Below, in pieces: positions 14,316 through 23,887 of a DNA stretch of 38,442 nucleotides. Position 1 is the first letter of the stretch; every line of letters begins with the position of its first letter. Made by a program: the position numbers and the translations under genes. This stretch comes from Bacteroidia bacterium. Its GTDB lineage: Bacteria > Bacteroidota > Bacteroidia > NS11-12g > UBA9320. The stretch is from assembly GCA_017857855.1 (NCBI GenBank), contig JAFMCI010000016.1, positions 1-38,442 on the forward strand, read 5' to 3'. The notes under the pieces were generated by a model. It made no database searches. It was not told where the DNA came from and saw only the letters and a list, made by a program, of their open reading frames with translations.

Positions 14316-17300
14316 TATTTTATCCCCTCAATGGTTACATAGTTGTAGGTAGCATCAGTATGTGGGGTAAGTGCCCCGCCTGATCCTTGGATCGGTCTTA
14401 TGTCAATATAGTCGCCCTTGACTAAATCTAAAGTCGTACCTCCGGAGACAGAAAGGAATATCGACGAAGCTGAGGTTGCCGGTAGTTGTTTATATCCAAG
14501 GTTGGAGTGGATTGCCCCGTTCTTCCATAAAGCTATACCTGCTGTTTCTGCAATCCCCCATCCAGTTGTTGTTGAGAATAACAGGTTTGTTTTTACGGAA
14601 TACTTTGAGGTTACTGGTGCCGTAAACTTCCAAGCAGCTCCAGTAGTAACAGCTCCATGAGTGTCATACTCTAAATCTTCAAAATCCATTATGGTTGATG
14701 CATTATCAGGGATACTAGGAAGACCATTATTACTAGAAAACCTAGCTGCAACCGTTTCGGTTTCAAGAACTGTTTGAGGGGATGCTAATTTAGCTCCACC
14801 AAAAAAGGAACCACTTGTGGATGCTCCTACAAAGGTAAGCGCCCCTGAAAAAGTTTCTATAAAGTAAGCTCTTACTGTATCTCCTTTTACTAGATCCAAA
14901 GTTCTACTACCCGATTGAGTAGGTTGCATTATAGATCCAGGTGTTGCTTGGTATTCGTACCTAAAGAGCCTATGGTTAACAGAACCATTAACCTCTAGAT
15001 CCATAGCGACTACTTCCCCCGCCGAAGGAGTGATAGAAAACTCCATTCCTGCATTAAATATATATTTGCCTGATTCTGGTATTGTAAACTCATAGGTAGA
15101 TGTATCATATGATGCGGTTGTATCGTAGGCTTCTGTATCAAAATTTAAAGTACCGCTACCCGAAATAACTTGATTTGCCGATCTTGTTGCTAAAAAAGAT
15201 ACTTCCCTACCGCCTAGGTCTTGGCTCATTCTAGCCGTCGATTCCCAGCCAACTATGGGCACTCTATAAGTTAAAGTTACTATATCACTAGCTCCTACAG
15301 TAAAAGGAGTAGTTATATTTACCGCTGATGATTGTGCTGTAACAGCTGAATCGACCATAACTCTAATCGCAGTTGTGGAACTATAGAGGGCATGTATATC
15401 CCAGTTATTCCCGCCAGATTCGTATATAGTACCTTTTGCATTAATTGAACCTCTCGTGCTAGTTCCACCTGGTAGCTTGGCCGTGTCCATAACATGACCG
15501 GATGGCAGGTTTATCGTTAAGTCGGCGGATGAAGGTGCTGATGAAAGAGTCAGGTTTACTGAGGCTACAAGAAACTCGTTTTCCCTCCAGTATTTACCAA
15601 CATAGGTTGTACCATTCCAGGAACCGGTTGTGGTTAAAGTCCCTAAGTTGGTAGCTATTGAGCCAAATGCTAATTCTGTAGGACCAACGGCGACTTGATC
15701 TGAGTAAGCTGAAAACCCGGTAGTGTTAGTAGCATCAGTTTGCATTACAATTAATCTATAAGAAGTTGAATCACTTGCAGTTTGGAATTGGAAATAATGA
15801 ACGCCTTTTCCACTCTTTGTATCTTCGCCATTAACTCTTATGATATTTGTGTTCGTTTTATCGTATATAAATACTTTTACTTCATCATCGTTGAAGCCAG
15901 CATCAGAAAAATCATACCAAAAAGATCCTACTAATTTACGTGCCTTCATCCCAGAATCAATATCAAAATCAACCGAGCAGCCATGTCCTTGAACATCACT
16001 GGCTGCAGCGACAATTTTCAAATCCCCTGTTAATCTTAAGGGAGTCGTAGTATTTCTTGCACATGTCCAGTTAGCGTTTCCGCCACCAGTTCCATCTACA
16101 GGAACAGTGACAGCACCATCATCAAATGCAACCCAGTTACCTACACTTACTTCAAAGTCACTATCTTTAGTATCTTGTAAATAATTAATTCCGCCAGAAC
16201 CAGAACCACCAAGATCACCCCAACTACTATTAGCAAAACCTTCAAACGATTCAGAATCAGAGTTGTATCGGATATCTCCATTAGCTCCCGTCGGTCTTTG
16301 AGCTAAAGTACCATTTGGTAAACCTAGAGCGGTAGTTGAGACAATATCTAAATCACCCGTAGTTAAATCACCTTTTATAAGATCAGCAATATTAAGTTCG
16401 GAACTTGCTGTGGGTGAACTAGTCGAAATATTATAACCAATTAGTATATTATCTGAAGCTGTAGTTGATGTAGTCCCAGTATTATAACCAAGCATTAAGT
16501 TTCTACTACCTACTGTTATATTTTTACCCGCTTCAGAACCTAAAGTAGTGTTCCCTGCTGATGTGCTAAATAGATCCTGCAATCCGTGATAACCGACTGC
16601 TGTATTATTAGATCCTGTAAGATTACCAGCACCACTACTAGCGGTAGAAGCCCCAAAAAAACTATTGTTATTTCCTGCAAAAACTTTTAGACCGGCTAAA
16701 TTTCCGACTCCAGTATTATTTACACCTACTGTGTTAGTAGTAAGAGCACTCCCGCCTATCCCTACGTTTGCGTTAGTAGTTAAATCATCTGCGGCACCAG
16801 CACCACTACCCATGAATACAGAACCTCCTAGACCTGTTTGGTCTATCCGTCCATCATCATCAATAACAACAGAAGAGTCCTGGATTAGTTTCCCAGTGGT
16901 ACTATCCCATCTTGCGATGGCGTTATCAGTTGAACTTACTCCACCTGAAACAGAACCATCTATATCGCCCCAAGCGGAACCATCGTATCCCTCAAAGGCC
17001 GTAGTCGTTGAGTTAAACCTGATCATACCGCTATTAGGAGAACCACTTCTTTCACCTGTCGTTCCTACTGGAAGATCAAGTTGTCCCGTTCCTGCCATTA
17101 AAATATCGGCTGCAGAAGTAAGCCCGTTTATAGAAAGATCACCATTTTTATCCCAGGAAAATAAAGAAACCGCTGATATTTTAGCGTGATCTTCAACTGG
17201 GTTAGTGGATAATCCGTTTCTAGTTCTTGTAATTCTAATTAAAAATTCTGCCCCTACACCTACTGCCCATGAAGGAATATCAGCCTCAAGCCATACAACA

Positions 17301-19021
17301 AGACCAGTATTTCTAAAACCACTCGTACCATCGATAGGTGAGAAAGTGGCCCAAGTTCCTGATCCAGTACTGTACTCAAATGTAGGTTGTACGTTTTGTG
17401 AAGCGGCTGTCTCTAATACAAATTCTAAAGTTTCAAATTTAGAAGCATCTCCAAAAGTTATAGAGTCATTGTCAGCTACAAAGAAGTCTACGTTGTTAGC
17501 TCCACCAGGGTCAGAAGTTGTCCAAGCAGTTATGTTATCTACTGCTATGGTTAAGGCACTATCCATATCTATGAATGTCCCTGACTCTTGTTCTATTACA
17601 TTTACCGTTGGTCCAACACCAAGAGCGTATACGGTTGCTGATCCTTCAGTCGCTAGGACTTCCATCCCGTAAACATCCCCACCAGTAGCTAAGGTTTCAT
17701 CTATGTTTACAAGTATTGCAGCCTCGGCAGATCCAGCAGCTAAAGCTCCCGTTACATAATCGATATCTAAAGCTTCATTTCCTCCGAAACCAGCAGCGTG
17801 CATATCAATTTCTAGCGCATTATTATCGGAGGTTGTTGCTGTGTAATCTATTATGGTTTCGCCATTAGAAGTTAATGAGTCTACCGTAAGAAGACCGGCT
17901 GCACTTAAGCTCATTTTAGAAGTTGAACTTAAATTATGTGAATCAGTAACATCGGTCCACCACTCAAATCCAAAGTTTCCATCTACTGCATTTACTGTTT
18001 TATTATAACCCTCGTTGTAGATAACCATAGATTCGGCTATTCCAGGAACGGCTGTATATCCACTACCTACCATAGAGATTGATGATCTATGAGAAGCATC
18101 GTTTAACATTGTGTATGATGTACTCGCCGAAGTCCCTGCGTTTTGATTTACAAGTTGGTACCTGACTATACCATTATGGTCACTAGCTAATGTATGATGT
18201 TCTATGTCTATAAAGATAACACCTAGAGAAGCATGGACTCTCACAACTCTAGCAATCTTCATTATTCCTTGTACCCCTGTAGGATGTGTAGCTGTCAATT
18301 GACCTGCTGTAGAATCAAGATACAAATCATCACCTTCTGTATATGAAGAAGTATCTATTCCCGATAACTCTCCAAAATTTTGGAAAGTTATAGTGGCGTT
18401 ATTTGCACCTGCTTCAGTAGCGACGGCGATAGCATCGATTTTTGAAAAGTCATTATTAATGGCAAGACTAGCTTCCATCTGATTTCCGGTTGCTCCATTT
18501 ATGTAAACAACTTCACCAAGGGCAACACCGGCTGCTTCATCAACTCTTGCTGAGAAAGTTACTGGGTGCTCTTCTAGTGGAGAGGCTTCATCCCAATTTG
18601 CAATATCTCCTGCGAAAGTAGCCCCTGCAGTATGCCCTGTGTTTGCTATCCATATTTTAAAATCTGGTGTTGTATAAACAAAGGCCCCTGTTCCGTATGT
18701 TGTTCCGGTTAACCAGGCAGATAAACCCGTCCCAGAACCAGCACCTACCCAAGATGCTCCCGTCCAATACTCAGTTGTAGCTGTGTCTGTGTTGTAGACA
18801 CAAGATCCGGTGGCGGGGGAAGATATTGCGTCCCTTTGGATTTCAGTCATTTTTGGACAAGGTATAGAAGACTCGGTGGTGGATTGAACTATAAAAGTCG
18901 CTCCCGCCTCTGGTTTCGTATTATCCCCTATGGCTATTGTCCCAGGAAATAGGGTGTATTTTGCTTCAACCGAACCGATTAAGGTCAAGGTCACGCATAA
19001 AAGTAGTATTAAATTTTTCAT
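14315..19021 (-). CDS. Very large exported adhesin/tail-fibre-like protein with two C-terminal C1q-like domains
   Basis: I start at ATG 19021, with GGAG five bases upstream; a start 16 codons earlier lies in the preceding gene. The 1568-residue protein then begins with a Sec signal peptide (MKNLILLLCVTLTLIGSVEA). Three stretches share a fibre-type pattern of short beta repeats ending in an aromatic/Trp-containing motif (ATTEYWTGASWVGAG near 65-80, FEGYDGSAWGDIDG near 680, FEGFANSSWGDLGG near 925). About 745-870 has Asn/Gly repeats (NNTGVGNLAG, NNTAVGYHG, NTTLGSEAG) as in trimeric beta-helix adhesin heads. The end has two jelly-roll domains like C1q (about 1275-1412 and 1420-1568), sharing the phrase LDLVKGD. 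It follows the true T7-type fibre gene. It may be a second receptor-binding protein or a secreted surface adhesin. Confidence 0.75.
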   Translation of the reverse strand: MKNLILLLCVTLTLIGSVEAKYTLFPGTIAIGDNTKPEAGATFIVQSTTESSIPCPKMTEIQRDAISSPATGSCVYNTDTATTEYWTGASWVGAGSGTGLSAWLTGTTYGTGAFVYTTPDFKIWIANTGHTAGATFAGDIANWDEASPLEEHPVTFSARVDEAAGVALGEVVYINGATGNQMEASLAINNDFSKIDAIAVATEAGANNATITFQNFGELSGIDTSSYTEGDDLYLDSTAGQLTATHPTGVQGIMKIARVVRVHASLGVIFIDIEHHTLASDHNGIVRYQLVNQNAGTSASTSYTMLNDASHRSSISMVGSGYTAVPGIAESMVIYNEGYNKTVNAVDGNFGFEWWTDVTDSHNLSSTSKMSLSAAGLLTVDSLTSNGETIIDYTATTSDNNALEIDMHAAGFGGNEALDIDYVTGALAAGSAEAAILVNIDETLATGGDVYGMEVLATEGSATVYALGVGPTVNVIEQESGTFIDMDSALTIAVDNITAWTTSDPGGANNVDFFVADNDSITFGDASKFETLEFVLETAASQNVQPTFEYSTGSGTWATFSPIDGTSGFRNTGLVVWLEADIPSWAVGVGAEFLIRITRTRNGLSTNPVEDHAKISAVSLFSWDKNGDLSINGLTSAADILMAGTGQLDLPVGTTGERSGSPNSGMIRFNSTTTAFEGYDGSAWGDIDGSVSGGVSSTDNAIARWDSTTGKLIQDSSVVIDDDGRIDQTGLGGSVFMGSGAGAADDLTTNANVGIGGSALTTNTVGVNNTGVGNLAGLKVFAGNNNSFFGASTASSGAGNLTGSNNTAVGYHGLQDLFSTSAGNTTLGSEAGKNITVGSRNLMLGYNTGTTSTTASDNILIGYNISTSSPTASSELNIADLIKGDLTTGDLDIVSTTALGLPNGTLAQRPTGANGDIRYNSDSESFEGFANSSWGDLGGSGSGGINYLQDTKDSDFEVSVGNWVAFDDGAVTVPVDGTGGGNANWTCARNTTTPLRLTGDLKIVAAASDVQGHGCSVDFDIDSGMKARKLVGSFWYDFSDAGFNDDEVKVFIYDKTNTNIIRVNGEDTKSGKGVHYFQFQTASDSTSYRLIVMQTDATNTTGFSAYSDQVAVGPTELAFGSIATNLGTLTTTGSWNGTTYVGKYWRENEFLVASVNLTLSSAPSSADLTINLPSGHVMDTAKLPGGTSTRGSINAKGTIYESGGNNWDIHALYSSTTAIRVMVDSAVTAQSSAVNITTPFTVGASDIVTLTYRVPIVGWESTARMSQDLGGREVSFLATRSANQVISGSGTLNFDTEAYDTTASYDTSTYEFTIPESGKYIFNAGMEFSITPSAGEVVAMDLEVNGSVNHRLFRYEYQATPGSIMQPTQSGSRTLDLVKGDTVRAYFIETFSGALTFVGASTSGSFFGGAKLASPQTVLETETVAARFSSNNGLPSIPDNASTIMDFEDLEYDTHGAVTTGAAWKFTAPVTSKYSVKTNLLFSTTTGWGIAETAGIALWKNGAIHSNLGYKQLPATSASSIFLSVSGGTTLDLVKGDYIDIRPIQGSGGALTPHTDATYNYVTIEGIK

Positions 19022-19032
19022 TGTCGCTCCGT

Positions 19033-20244
19033 CTAACTTATTATAACTGGGATTTCTTTGCCAAGCCAAGTGATCTCACCAGAATATCCTGTTCCTAGCA
19101 TATTATCTGATGTATATGAAACCAAGCCTACACCGAATCCATCCGTGGCCACGGTGAAGACAAGGCCATCAGGTTCTCCATCGTTGAGCACAACGGTAGA
19201 TTCCCTTCCAATAAACCATGCTCCACTTATGTAATGCATAACTAGGGTGACTTGCACGAAACGAGTTTCTATACTATCACTTCGTTTTATCAGGCATGTT
19301 GCCCTAGTAAACTCAGTCCCAGTGTTATTTCTGGAGAAAGCATCTCCATATTTAGGAGCTTCTGCTATATCTGCACCAGCTCCTTCTAAGGCTATTCCAG
19401 TAACCTCATTATTTTGAATTGCTTGAGTCCCTGAATACTGATTAATATCAAGGTTATTTTCTACGGTTGTCAGTCTCGCTCTAGCATCTGCAATCAAAAC
19501 ATCTTGTGCCGTTTGAGCAGTATCTATCAAAGTTTGGGTGTAGTAATCAAGTAAACGATTTGCTATTGCTTGCTCAGTTCTTAAAGCTGTCATGGCCTTA
19601 GTATTTTCTACACCAGCTTCGGCTTCTGTTTGGTTAGCAATAGCTGTGATTAAACCATCAGCTCCATCACCGCCATTTGTTCCGGTGGCACCAGTAGCAC
19701 CTGTGGCACCAGTAGCACCTGTGGCACCAGTAGCACCTGTGGCACCTGTGGCACCAGTCGCCCCTGCCACCGCAGTTAAGTTTTCAAGTGCAGTACCATT
19801 CCACCCTAAGTATAAACCGTCTTCCGCTTCTGGAAGTGCGGTCGGAAGGTTGTCGGCAGATCTAGGGAAGAGCAAAGCTCTATCTAGTTTATCATTAACT
19901 TCTTGTAACATTAAGGTTAACCGATCCGTTTGATCTTCAGTAAGTTGATCAGCGGTCGGGAAGTCTGTTTCTTGGTTGATAACTGTTTCTCTATAAATCA
20001 ATATTTCGTCAGTAACTAAAGGAGCTATAGCGTATACGATCTTTGTAGGATCGGTAGCATCATCAAATGACCAATGAGTAGGGGCTGTTTGTGCTGTCTC
20101 AGTCGGAGGGGAAACGGTAGTATCCCTCTTAATAACTTTTATACTTGTGACTTCACCAGATAAATAAGCAAAGTTCAGAGCAAAGTCTACGTTTGCGCCA
20201 TCCCCTGCGTATTTTATCTGGGTATCTAAATCGGCAATACTCAT
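19033..20244 (-). CDS. Tail fibre with T7-type N-terminus and collagen-like shaft
   Basis: The 403-residue protein has an N-terminal domain like T7 gp17 residues 1-150, which binds the tail (QIKYAGDGANVDFALNFAYL, ILIYRETV, QLTEDQTDRLTLMLQEVNDK). A collagen-like segment of eight Gly-Ala-Thr triplets plus GTNGGDGADG follows at about 160-195, then a helical region (about 205-255) and a C-terminal beta-rich part that may bind the receptor. It should be a trimer. The start ATG overlaps the previous stop (ATGA) and has AGGAG seven bases upstream. Its stop lies 11 bases before the adhesin-like gene. Confidence 0.85.
   Translation of the reverse strand: MSIADLDTQIKYAGDGANVDFALNFAYLSGEVTSIKVIKRDTTVSPPTETAQTAPTHWSFDDATDPTKIVYAIAPLVTDEILIYRETVINQETDFPTADQLTEDQTDRLTLMLQEVNDKLDRALLFPRSADNLPTALPEAEDGLYLGWNGTALENLTAVAGATGATGATGATGATGATGATGATGATGTNGGDGADGLITAIANQTEAEAGVENTKAMTALRTEQAIANRLLDYYTQTLIDTAQTAQDVLIADARARLTTVENNLDINQYSGTQAIQNNEVTGIALEGAGADIAEAPKYGDAFSRNNTGTEFTRATCLIKRSDSIETRFVQVTLVMHYISGAWFIGRESTVVLNDGEPDGLVFTVATDGFGVGLVSYTSDNMLGTGYSGEITWLGKEIPVIIS
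19687..19758 (-). repeat. 18-bp tandem repeat coding the Gly-Ala-Thr shaft
   Basis: The unit GGCACCAGTAGCACCTGT (plus strand) occurs three times in a row (19687-19740) and continues as two half units, GGCACCTGT and GGCACCAGT (19741-19758). It encodes the Gly-Ala-Thr triplets of the tail fibre. The near-perfect DNA identity suggests recent growth by slippage, which can change shaft length without breaking the frame. Confidence 0.85.
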
Positions 20245-22619
20245 CGTCGTGCTCCTGTGTTCATTAATAAGTGTATATGATCATATATCTCTTTGTTAAG
20301 TTTGTTTTGGATGAAAGGAAGTGCAGTATTTTTCTCAAGTCTCTTTAGTATCTTACCCATTTGTTTATCGGCTTCCCTGGGATCTCCGTCAAGTGCGCTA
20401 TAGACGTACTTTCCGGCTTCTATGGTTCCCTTAATAGCGTCAGTCATAACCCTTGGTCCTGGTCCTGCCATATCTTTTACGGGATCTCTCCAAATATTAG
20501 TTGAGTAATCTACTGACAAGAAATCTGCATAAATCCCGCCCACTCCTGACTTTAGTGCTGTCTCTGCCCAAGTTTTTGGGTCCGTAGCATCAGGCGGCTC
20601 TTTCCCATCATATATTGCTCTTAAATAATCTACCCCATAACGTAGTGTGGTGGCGGTTATAACTGCGGAGGCCAGTCTAGTTCCTGACTTCATGTTTATA
20701 GCATCAGCGCCCTTTATTCTCATTAAGGTTTTCTCCATAGAAAAAGAGAACGATTTGAATTGCCCCGCTAGTCTAGCGGCTGCCCCTAATGGGGTATTTG
20801 GGTTAGATTGCTCCACCCAATGCATAGTTTGGGAGTTTGGTGTAGGTGAAGAAGACTCAGCAAACTCTACAAGCATTGCATTGTAGTTTGTGGCCAACTC
20901 ATTTCTTTTAAATTTCTTTTGTGTAGCAGATCCGCTAAAATTATCTAGATCCATGTCTAGAATTTCTAAAGAATCTATAACTCCCCTACCGTCTGGAAGT
21001 TCAGCGCCCTCACTTTTACTTATAATTGACCACTCATCTGCACCAATACCATACCTATCGAACAGGTTTTTAGTCCCGGTATCTAGGGCGTCGAAAGCGG
21101 TTCCTCTATTATTAAACATTATGTGGTTAAAAGCGTTTGCATTTGCTGTCTTAAACCACCTTGATTGCATAGGAAGACCAGTCGCCTTCATATAGAAATC
21201 ATGAGTCTTATCAAACCAGTTTGTAACTAAACCGTTCTCATGGAAGTTGGTGTTGAAGGTCGAGTCCAAAACATCTTGTAGGAATACTGATCCTTGGATA
21301 GCGGCTTGTTTCTGATTAGGGAAAGTTTTTAGTACAGAGTTTAGACTAGCTCCTACCGACTCAAGCATGTTTTTACCAGTATCGGCTGACAATATGTGAG
21401 GACCAAATGCCATATCCGTTCCAGTTGAAAGCAAGGTTTTTGCTCCTAACATAGTCATATTTGCTATTTTCTTAGGGACATTTGCCACATTAGACCAAAA
21501 TCCAGATCCCTTACCTTTGGATCCGTAAACTGTATTATTGAATTGGCTGTCTAAACTAGCTCTTCGGTAATCAGTCATCTCCACTTCAGACATAATTTTA
21601 GTCCAGTTAGCAGAGAAGTTTGGCCCAAGGGATTCAACAGCAGATATTTTACCAGAATCTCTCTCCACTTCGATCATTAAAGAAGTCAGAAGGCTTTGAC
21701 CCCCATTAACTTCTTGATCGTATATGTGGGCGGACTCAGCATCTTTGAAATGTACTGACCTACTAGCACCCATATTTTTAGTAGAGGATTGTATCGTGAT
21801 CTCATCTAGATCATCGCTTACGCCTTGTATGAACTTGTGTCCGGTGTTTGAAGTCCTGTTAGTCCAGATATCATCCAATCGTTTTACAATATCTTCTTCA
21901 GTCTTCAAGCCCATCTTTTCAAAATCCATACGATCTCTGGCCAAGGCTTTCCATTTGGTTTCACCGTATCTGATCATACCTGGTCCACTATGGAATTGTT
22001 TCCCTACTCTATTTTTTTGATAACCAACATCTAGACCAGCTTGATTCTTTACTTGATGTAAATGGTCTTGCATTTTTCTAGCGTTGTTGGCCATGGCGAT
22101 TAAGTCTGGATCCATCCTACCCATCTCGGCTTCGGATACTTCACCAGCTAATATCTTTTTTATCTCTAAGTCATATTGACCTGAAGCGAATTTCTTAATT
22201 TGAGCATTGTCTAGGTTACGAACTAAAAGCCCCATGGAGATATTCTGTAAAGCTTCTCTCCTACCGTAAATGCTGGCGGTTTCAGCTTTGTACTTATGAC
22301 CACCCTCAATAGCGATTAAGGATTGTATTCCTCTCCAAAGATCTTTATCTTTGAACTCATCTACCTGAGTTCTTGCTCTTTTATATGCTTCTTGGTTTAG
22401 ATAATTTTGCCTAGCTTTTTGACGAATCTTTAAGGTCATATCCTTAGTGGCGTTGGACAAAGCTATCTCAGGCGAGACACCTTCTCTTTCTGCCTTAGTT
22501 ACAATATCTTGTATTAATTCATCAAACTTAAGTAGTTTTTTATCGAGGTCTTTCTCACCAAAAAATTGTTTTAAGGTATCCTTAACAATTAATGAACATT
22601 CCTCATGAGTCTTTGCCAT
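20241..22619 (-). CDS. Large internal virion protein (gp16-like C-terminal part)
   Basis: The 792-residue protein lies directly before the tail-fibre gene, the place of gp16 in T7-like phages. It is soluble, mostly helical and charged, beginning MAKTHEECSLIVKDTLKQFF, with many Lys/Glu/Gln helices and a Gly/Ser-rich section around 365-420 that has hydrophobic stretches. No lysozyme or transglycosylase motif was seen. In podoviruses the internal core proteins are ejected first and form a channel through the envelope. Its start overlaps the stop of the 422-residue gene (TAATG), so the two may together correspond to one gp16. The identification is by position, size and composition. Confidence 0.65.
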   Translation of the reverse strand: MAKTHEECSLIVKDTLKQFFGEKDLDKKLLKFDELIQDIVTKAEREGVSPEIALSNATKDMTLKIRQKARQNYLNQEAYKRARTQVDEFKDKDLWRGIQSLIAIEGGHKYKAETASIYGRREALQNISMGLLVRNLDNAQIKKFASGQYDLEIKKILAGEVSEAEMGRMDPDLIAMANNARKMQDHLHQVKNQAGLDVGYQKNRVGKQFHSGPGMIRYGETKWKALARDRMDFEKMGLKTEEDIVKRLDDIWTNRTSNTGHKFIQGVSDDLDEITIQSSTKNMGASRSVHFKDAESAHIYDQEVNGGQSLLTSLMIEVERDSGKISAVESLGPNFSANWTKIMSEVEMTDYRRASLDSQFNNTVYGSKGKGSGFWSNVANVPKKIANMTMLGAKTLLSTGTDMAFGPHILSADTGKNMLESVGASLNSVLKTFPNQKQAAIQGSVFLQDVLDSTFNTNFHENGLVTNWFDKTHDFYMKATGLPMQSRWFKTANANAFNHIMFNNRGTAFDALDTGTKNLFDRYGIGADEWSIISKSEGAELPDGRGVIDSLEILDMDLDNFSGSATQKKFKRNELATNYNAMLVEFAESSSPTPNSQTMHWVEQSNPNTPLGAAARLAGQFKSFSFSMEKTLMRIKGADAINMKSGTRLASAVITATTLRYGVDYLRAIYDGKEPPDATDPKTWAETALKSGVGGIYADFLSVDYSTNIWRDPVKDMAGPGPRVMTDAIKGTIEAGKYVYSALDGDPREADKQMGKILKRLEKNTALPFIQNKLNKEIYDHIHLLMNTGARR

Positions 22620-23887
22620 TATATTACCCTACATTTAGCGTATTCTTCTTGTATTTTTGTGATAGCTGTATCTCTCTCCATCTCTTCTTTTATCTTAACA
22701 GTTTCAGCATCCATCTCTACAGGAGTACCGTCCTCGCCAGTCTTCTCTTGGAAGATAGTTTCGACTTCCTGATCTAGTTCAGCTCTCACCTTCTCAGGAT
22801 CATATCCGTCCAGTGTTTGGGCCATTTCTTCCGAGTCCTTATCATAGGATAGGTCGGAGCTTTTATCGTTCATTTTGGCATCAAAGTCTGCTAACTCAGC
22901 ATCGGTATGGGTGAAGGAGTATTCAGAGTCAATTAAATCGACAGCTCTATCATCCACGACATCAGATTCTAATACTCGACTGATGTAACCCTCCACATCA
23001 GTTTCACTTATCCTCTCTTCTTCAACGGCCTTCCTGATGTTTGCCGCAGTATCCACAAGTGTTTCACCTACTTCTACTTCGTCACCAAAGGATTCTTTAA
23101 TAATTATATTTGATTCATCTGTGTGGGTGATTGCTTTATCCATAACCTTCAGTATTTCGCCGACGGCATCAGGATTTTTTTCATTATCTATTAAGGTATC
23201 CACCACTTGTTGAGTATTCCTTAAGTATTTGTCACCGACTTTTGCAGCCGATTTCAAAATTTTGGCCCCACCGTGGATAGCACCTGTCATTATGACAGCT
23301 CCACCTACGGCATTCGTAAGGAAATCTTTAGTTGTGTACTCTTCGAAGGTTTCCTCCCTATCTTTCCAGACCAAACCTTCTGCTACGGAGTTACCAATAG
23401 TGTTATCAACTGCATCTAAAGCGAATTTACTTGCCCCTTTTAGAGCAACACCTCCGGCGGCTTTAGTAACCACTTTACCTAAACCCCATCCTGTGAAGGC
23501 CCCTATACCAAATCCTATTGGATCCGCCATAGAACTTGCGGCACCAACAACAAAAGGAAGTGCAGTTCCCTGCCAAAACCCACTGGCGGAGCCTACAATA
23601 GCATCCCTTTTACGTTTTTCTTCTTTGCCATCAAATACGAATTGGGCTTCTTGTGCTGTCATTTCTCTATCAGCATTCAACCCTTTAAACTGTTCATTTA
23701 GTTTTGCAGGAGAAATTTTCTCCCCTACTTTAGACAGAGATTCCCTAGCTTGCATCTTAGCAATGATGTTGGTTTCTCTATCCTCAAACCCAGAATCCCA
23801 AGCTGATTGAACTATCCTGGAAGTGGATGTAGGCGGAACGAATGCGTTCTCTGGTGAATATGGGTCTTCACTGAAGGGCATTGCCAT
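22619..23887 (-). CDS. Internal virion protein with a hydrophobic central region
   Basis: The 422-residue protein has a soluble N-terminal part (about 1-95), a Gly/Ala-rich hydrophobic region at about 96-160 (GFWQGTALPFVVGAASSMAD, PIGFGIGAFTGWGLGK) with two or three membrane-prone helices, a further hydrophobic piece near 190-205 (AVGGAVIMTGAIHGG), and a very acidic C-terminal third. Such regions are typical of ejected core proteins that enter the host membrane. It is coupled on both sides: the previous gene's stop and its ATG meet at 23887, and its own stop overlaps the next ATG at 22619. Together with the 792-residue protein it may replace a single gp16. Confidence 0.65.
   Translation of the reverse strand: MAMPFSEDPYSPENAFVPPTSTSRIVQSAWDSGFEDRETNIIAKMQARESLSKVGEKISPAKLNEQFKGLNADREMTAQEAQFVFDGKEEKRKRDAIVGSASGFWQGTALPFVVGAASSMADPIGFGIGAFTGWGLGKVVTKAAGGVALKGASKFALDAVDNTIGNSVAEGLVWKDREETFEEYTTKDFLTNAVGGAVIMTGAIHGGAKILKSAAKVGDKYLRNTQQVVDTLIDNEKNPDAVGEILKVMDKAITHTDESNIIIKESFGDEVEVGETLVDTAANIRKAVEEERISETDVEGYISRVLESDVVDDRAVDLIDSEYSFTHTDAELADFDAKMNDKSSDLSYDKDSEEMAQTLDGYDPEKVRAELDQEVETIFQEKTGEDGTPVEMDAETVKIKEEMERDTAITKIQEEYAKCRVI

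Noticed and set aside
16665-17189. 174-residue plus-strand frame inside the adhesin-like gene
   Set aside because: Proline-rich translation opposite a Gly/Thr-rich coding sequence is a typical shadow.
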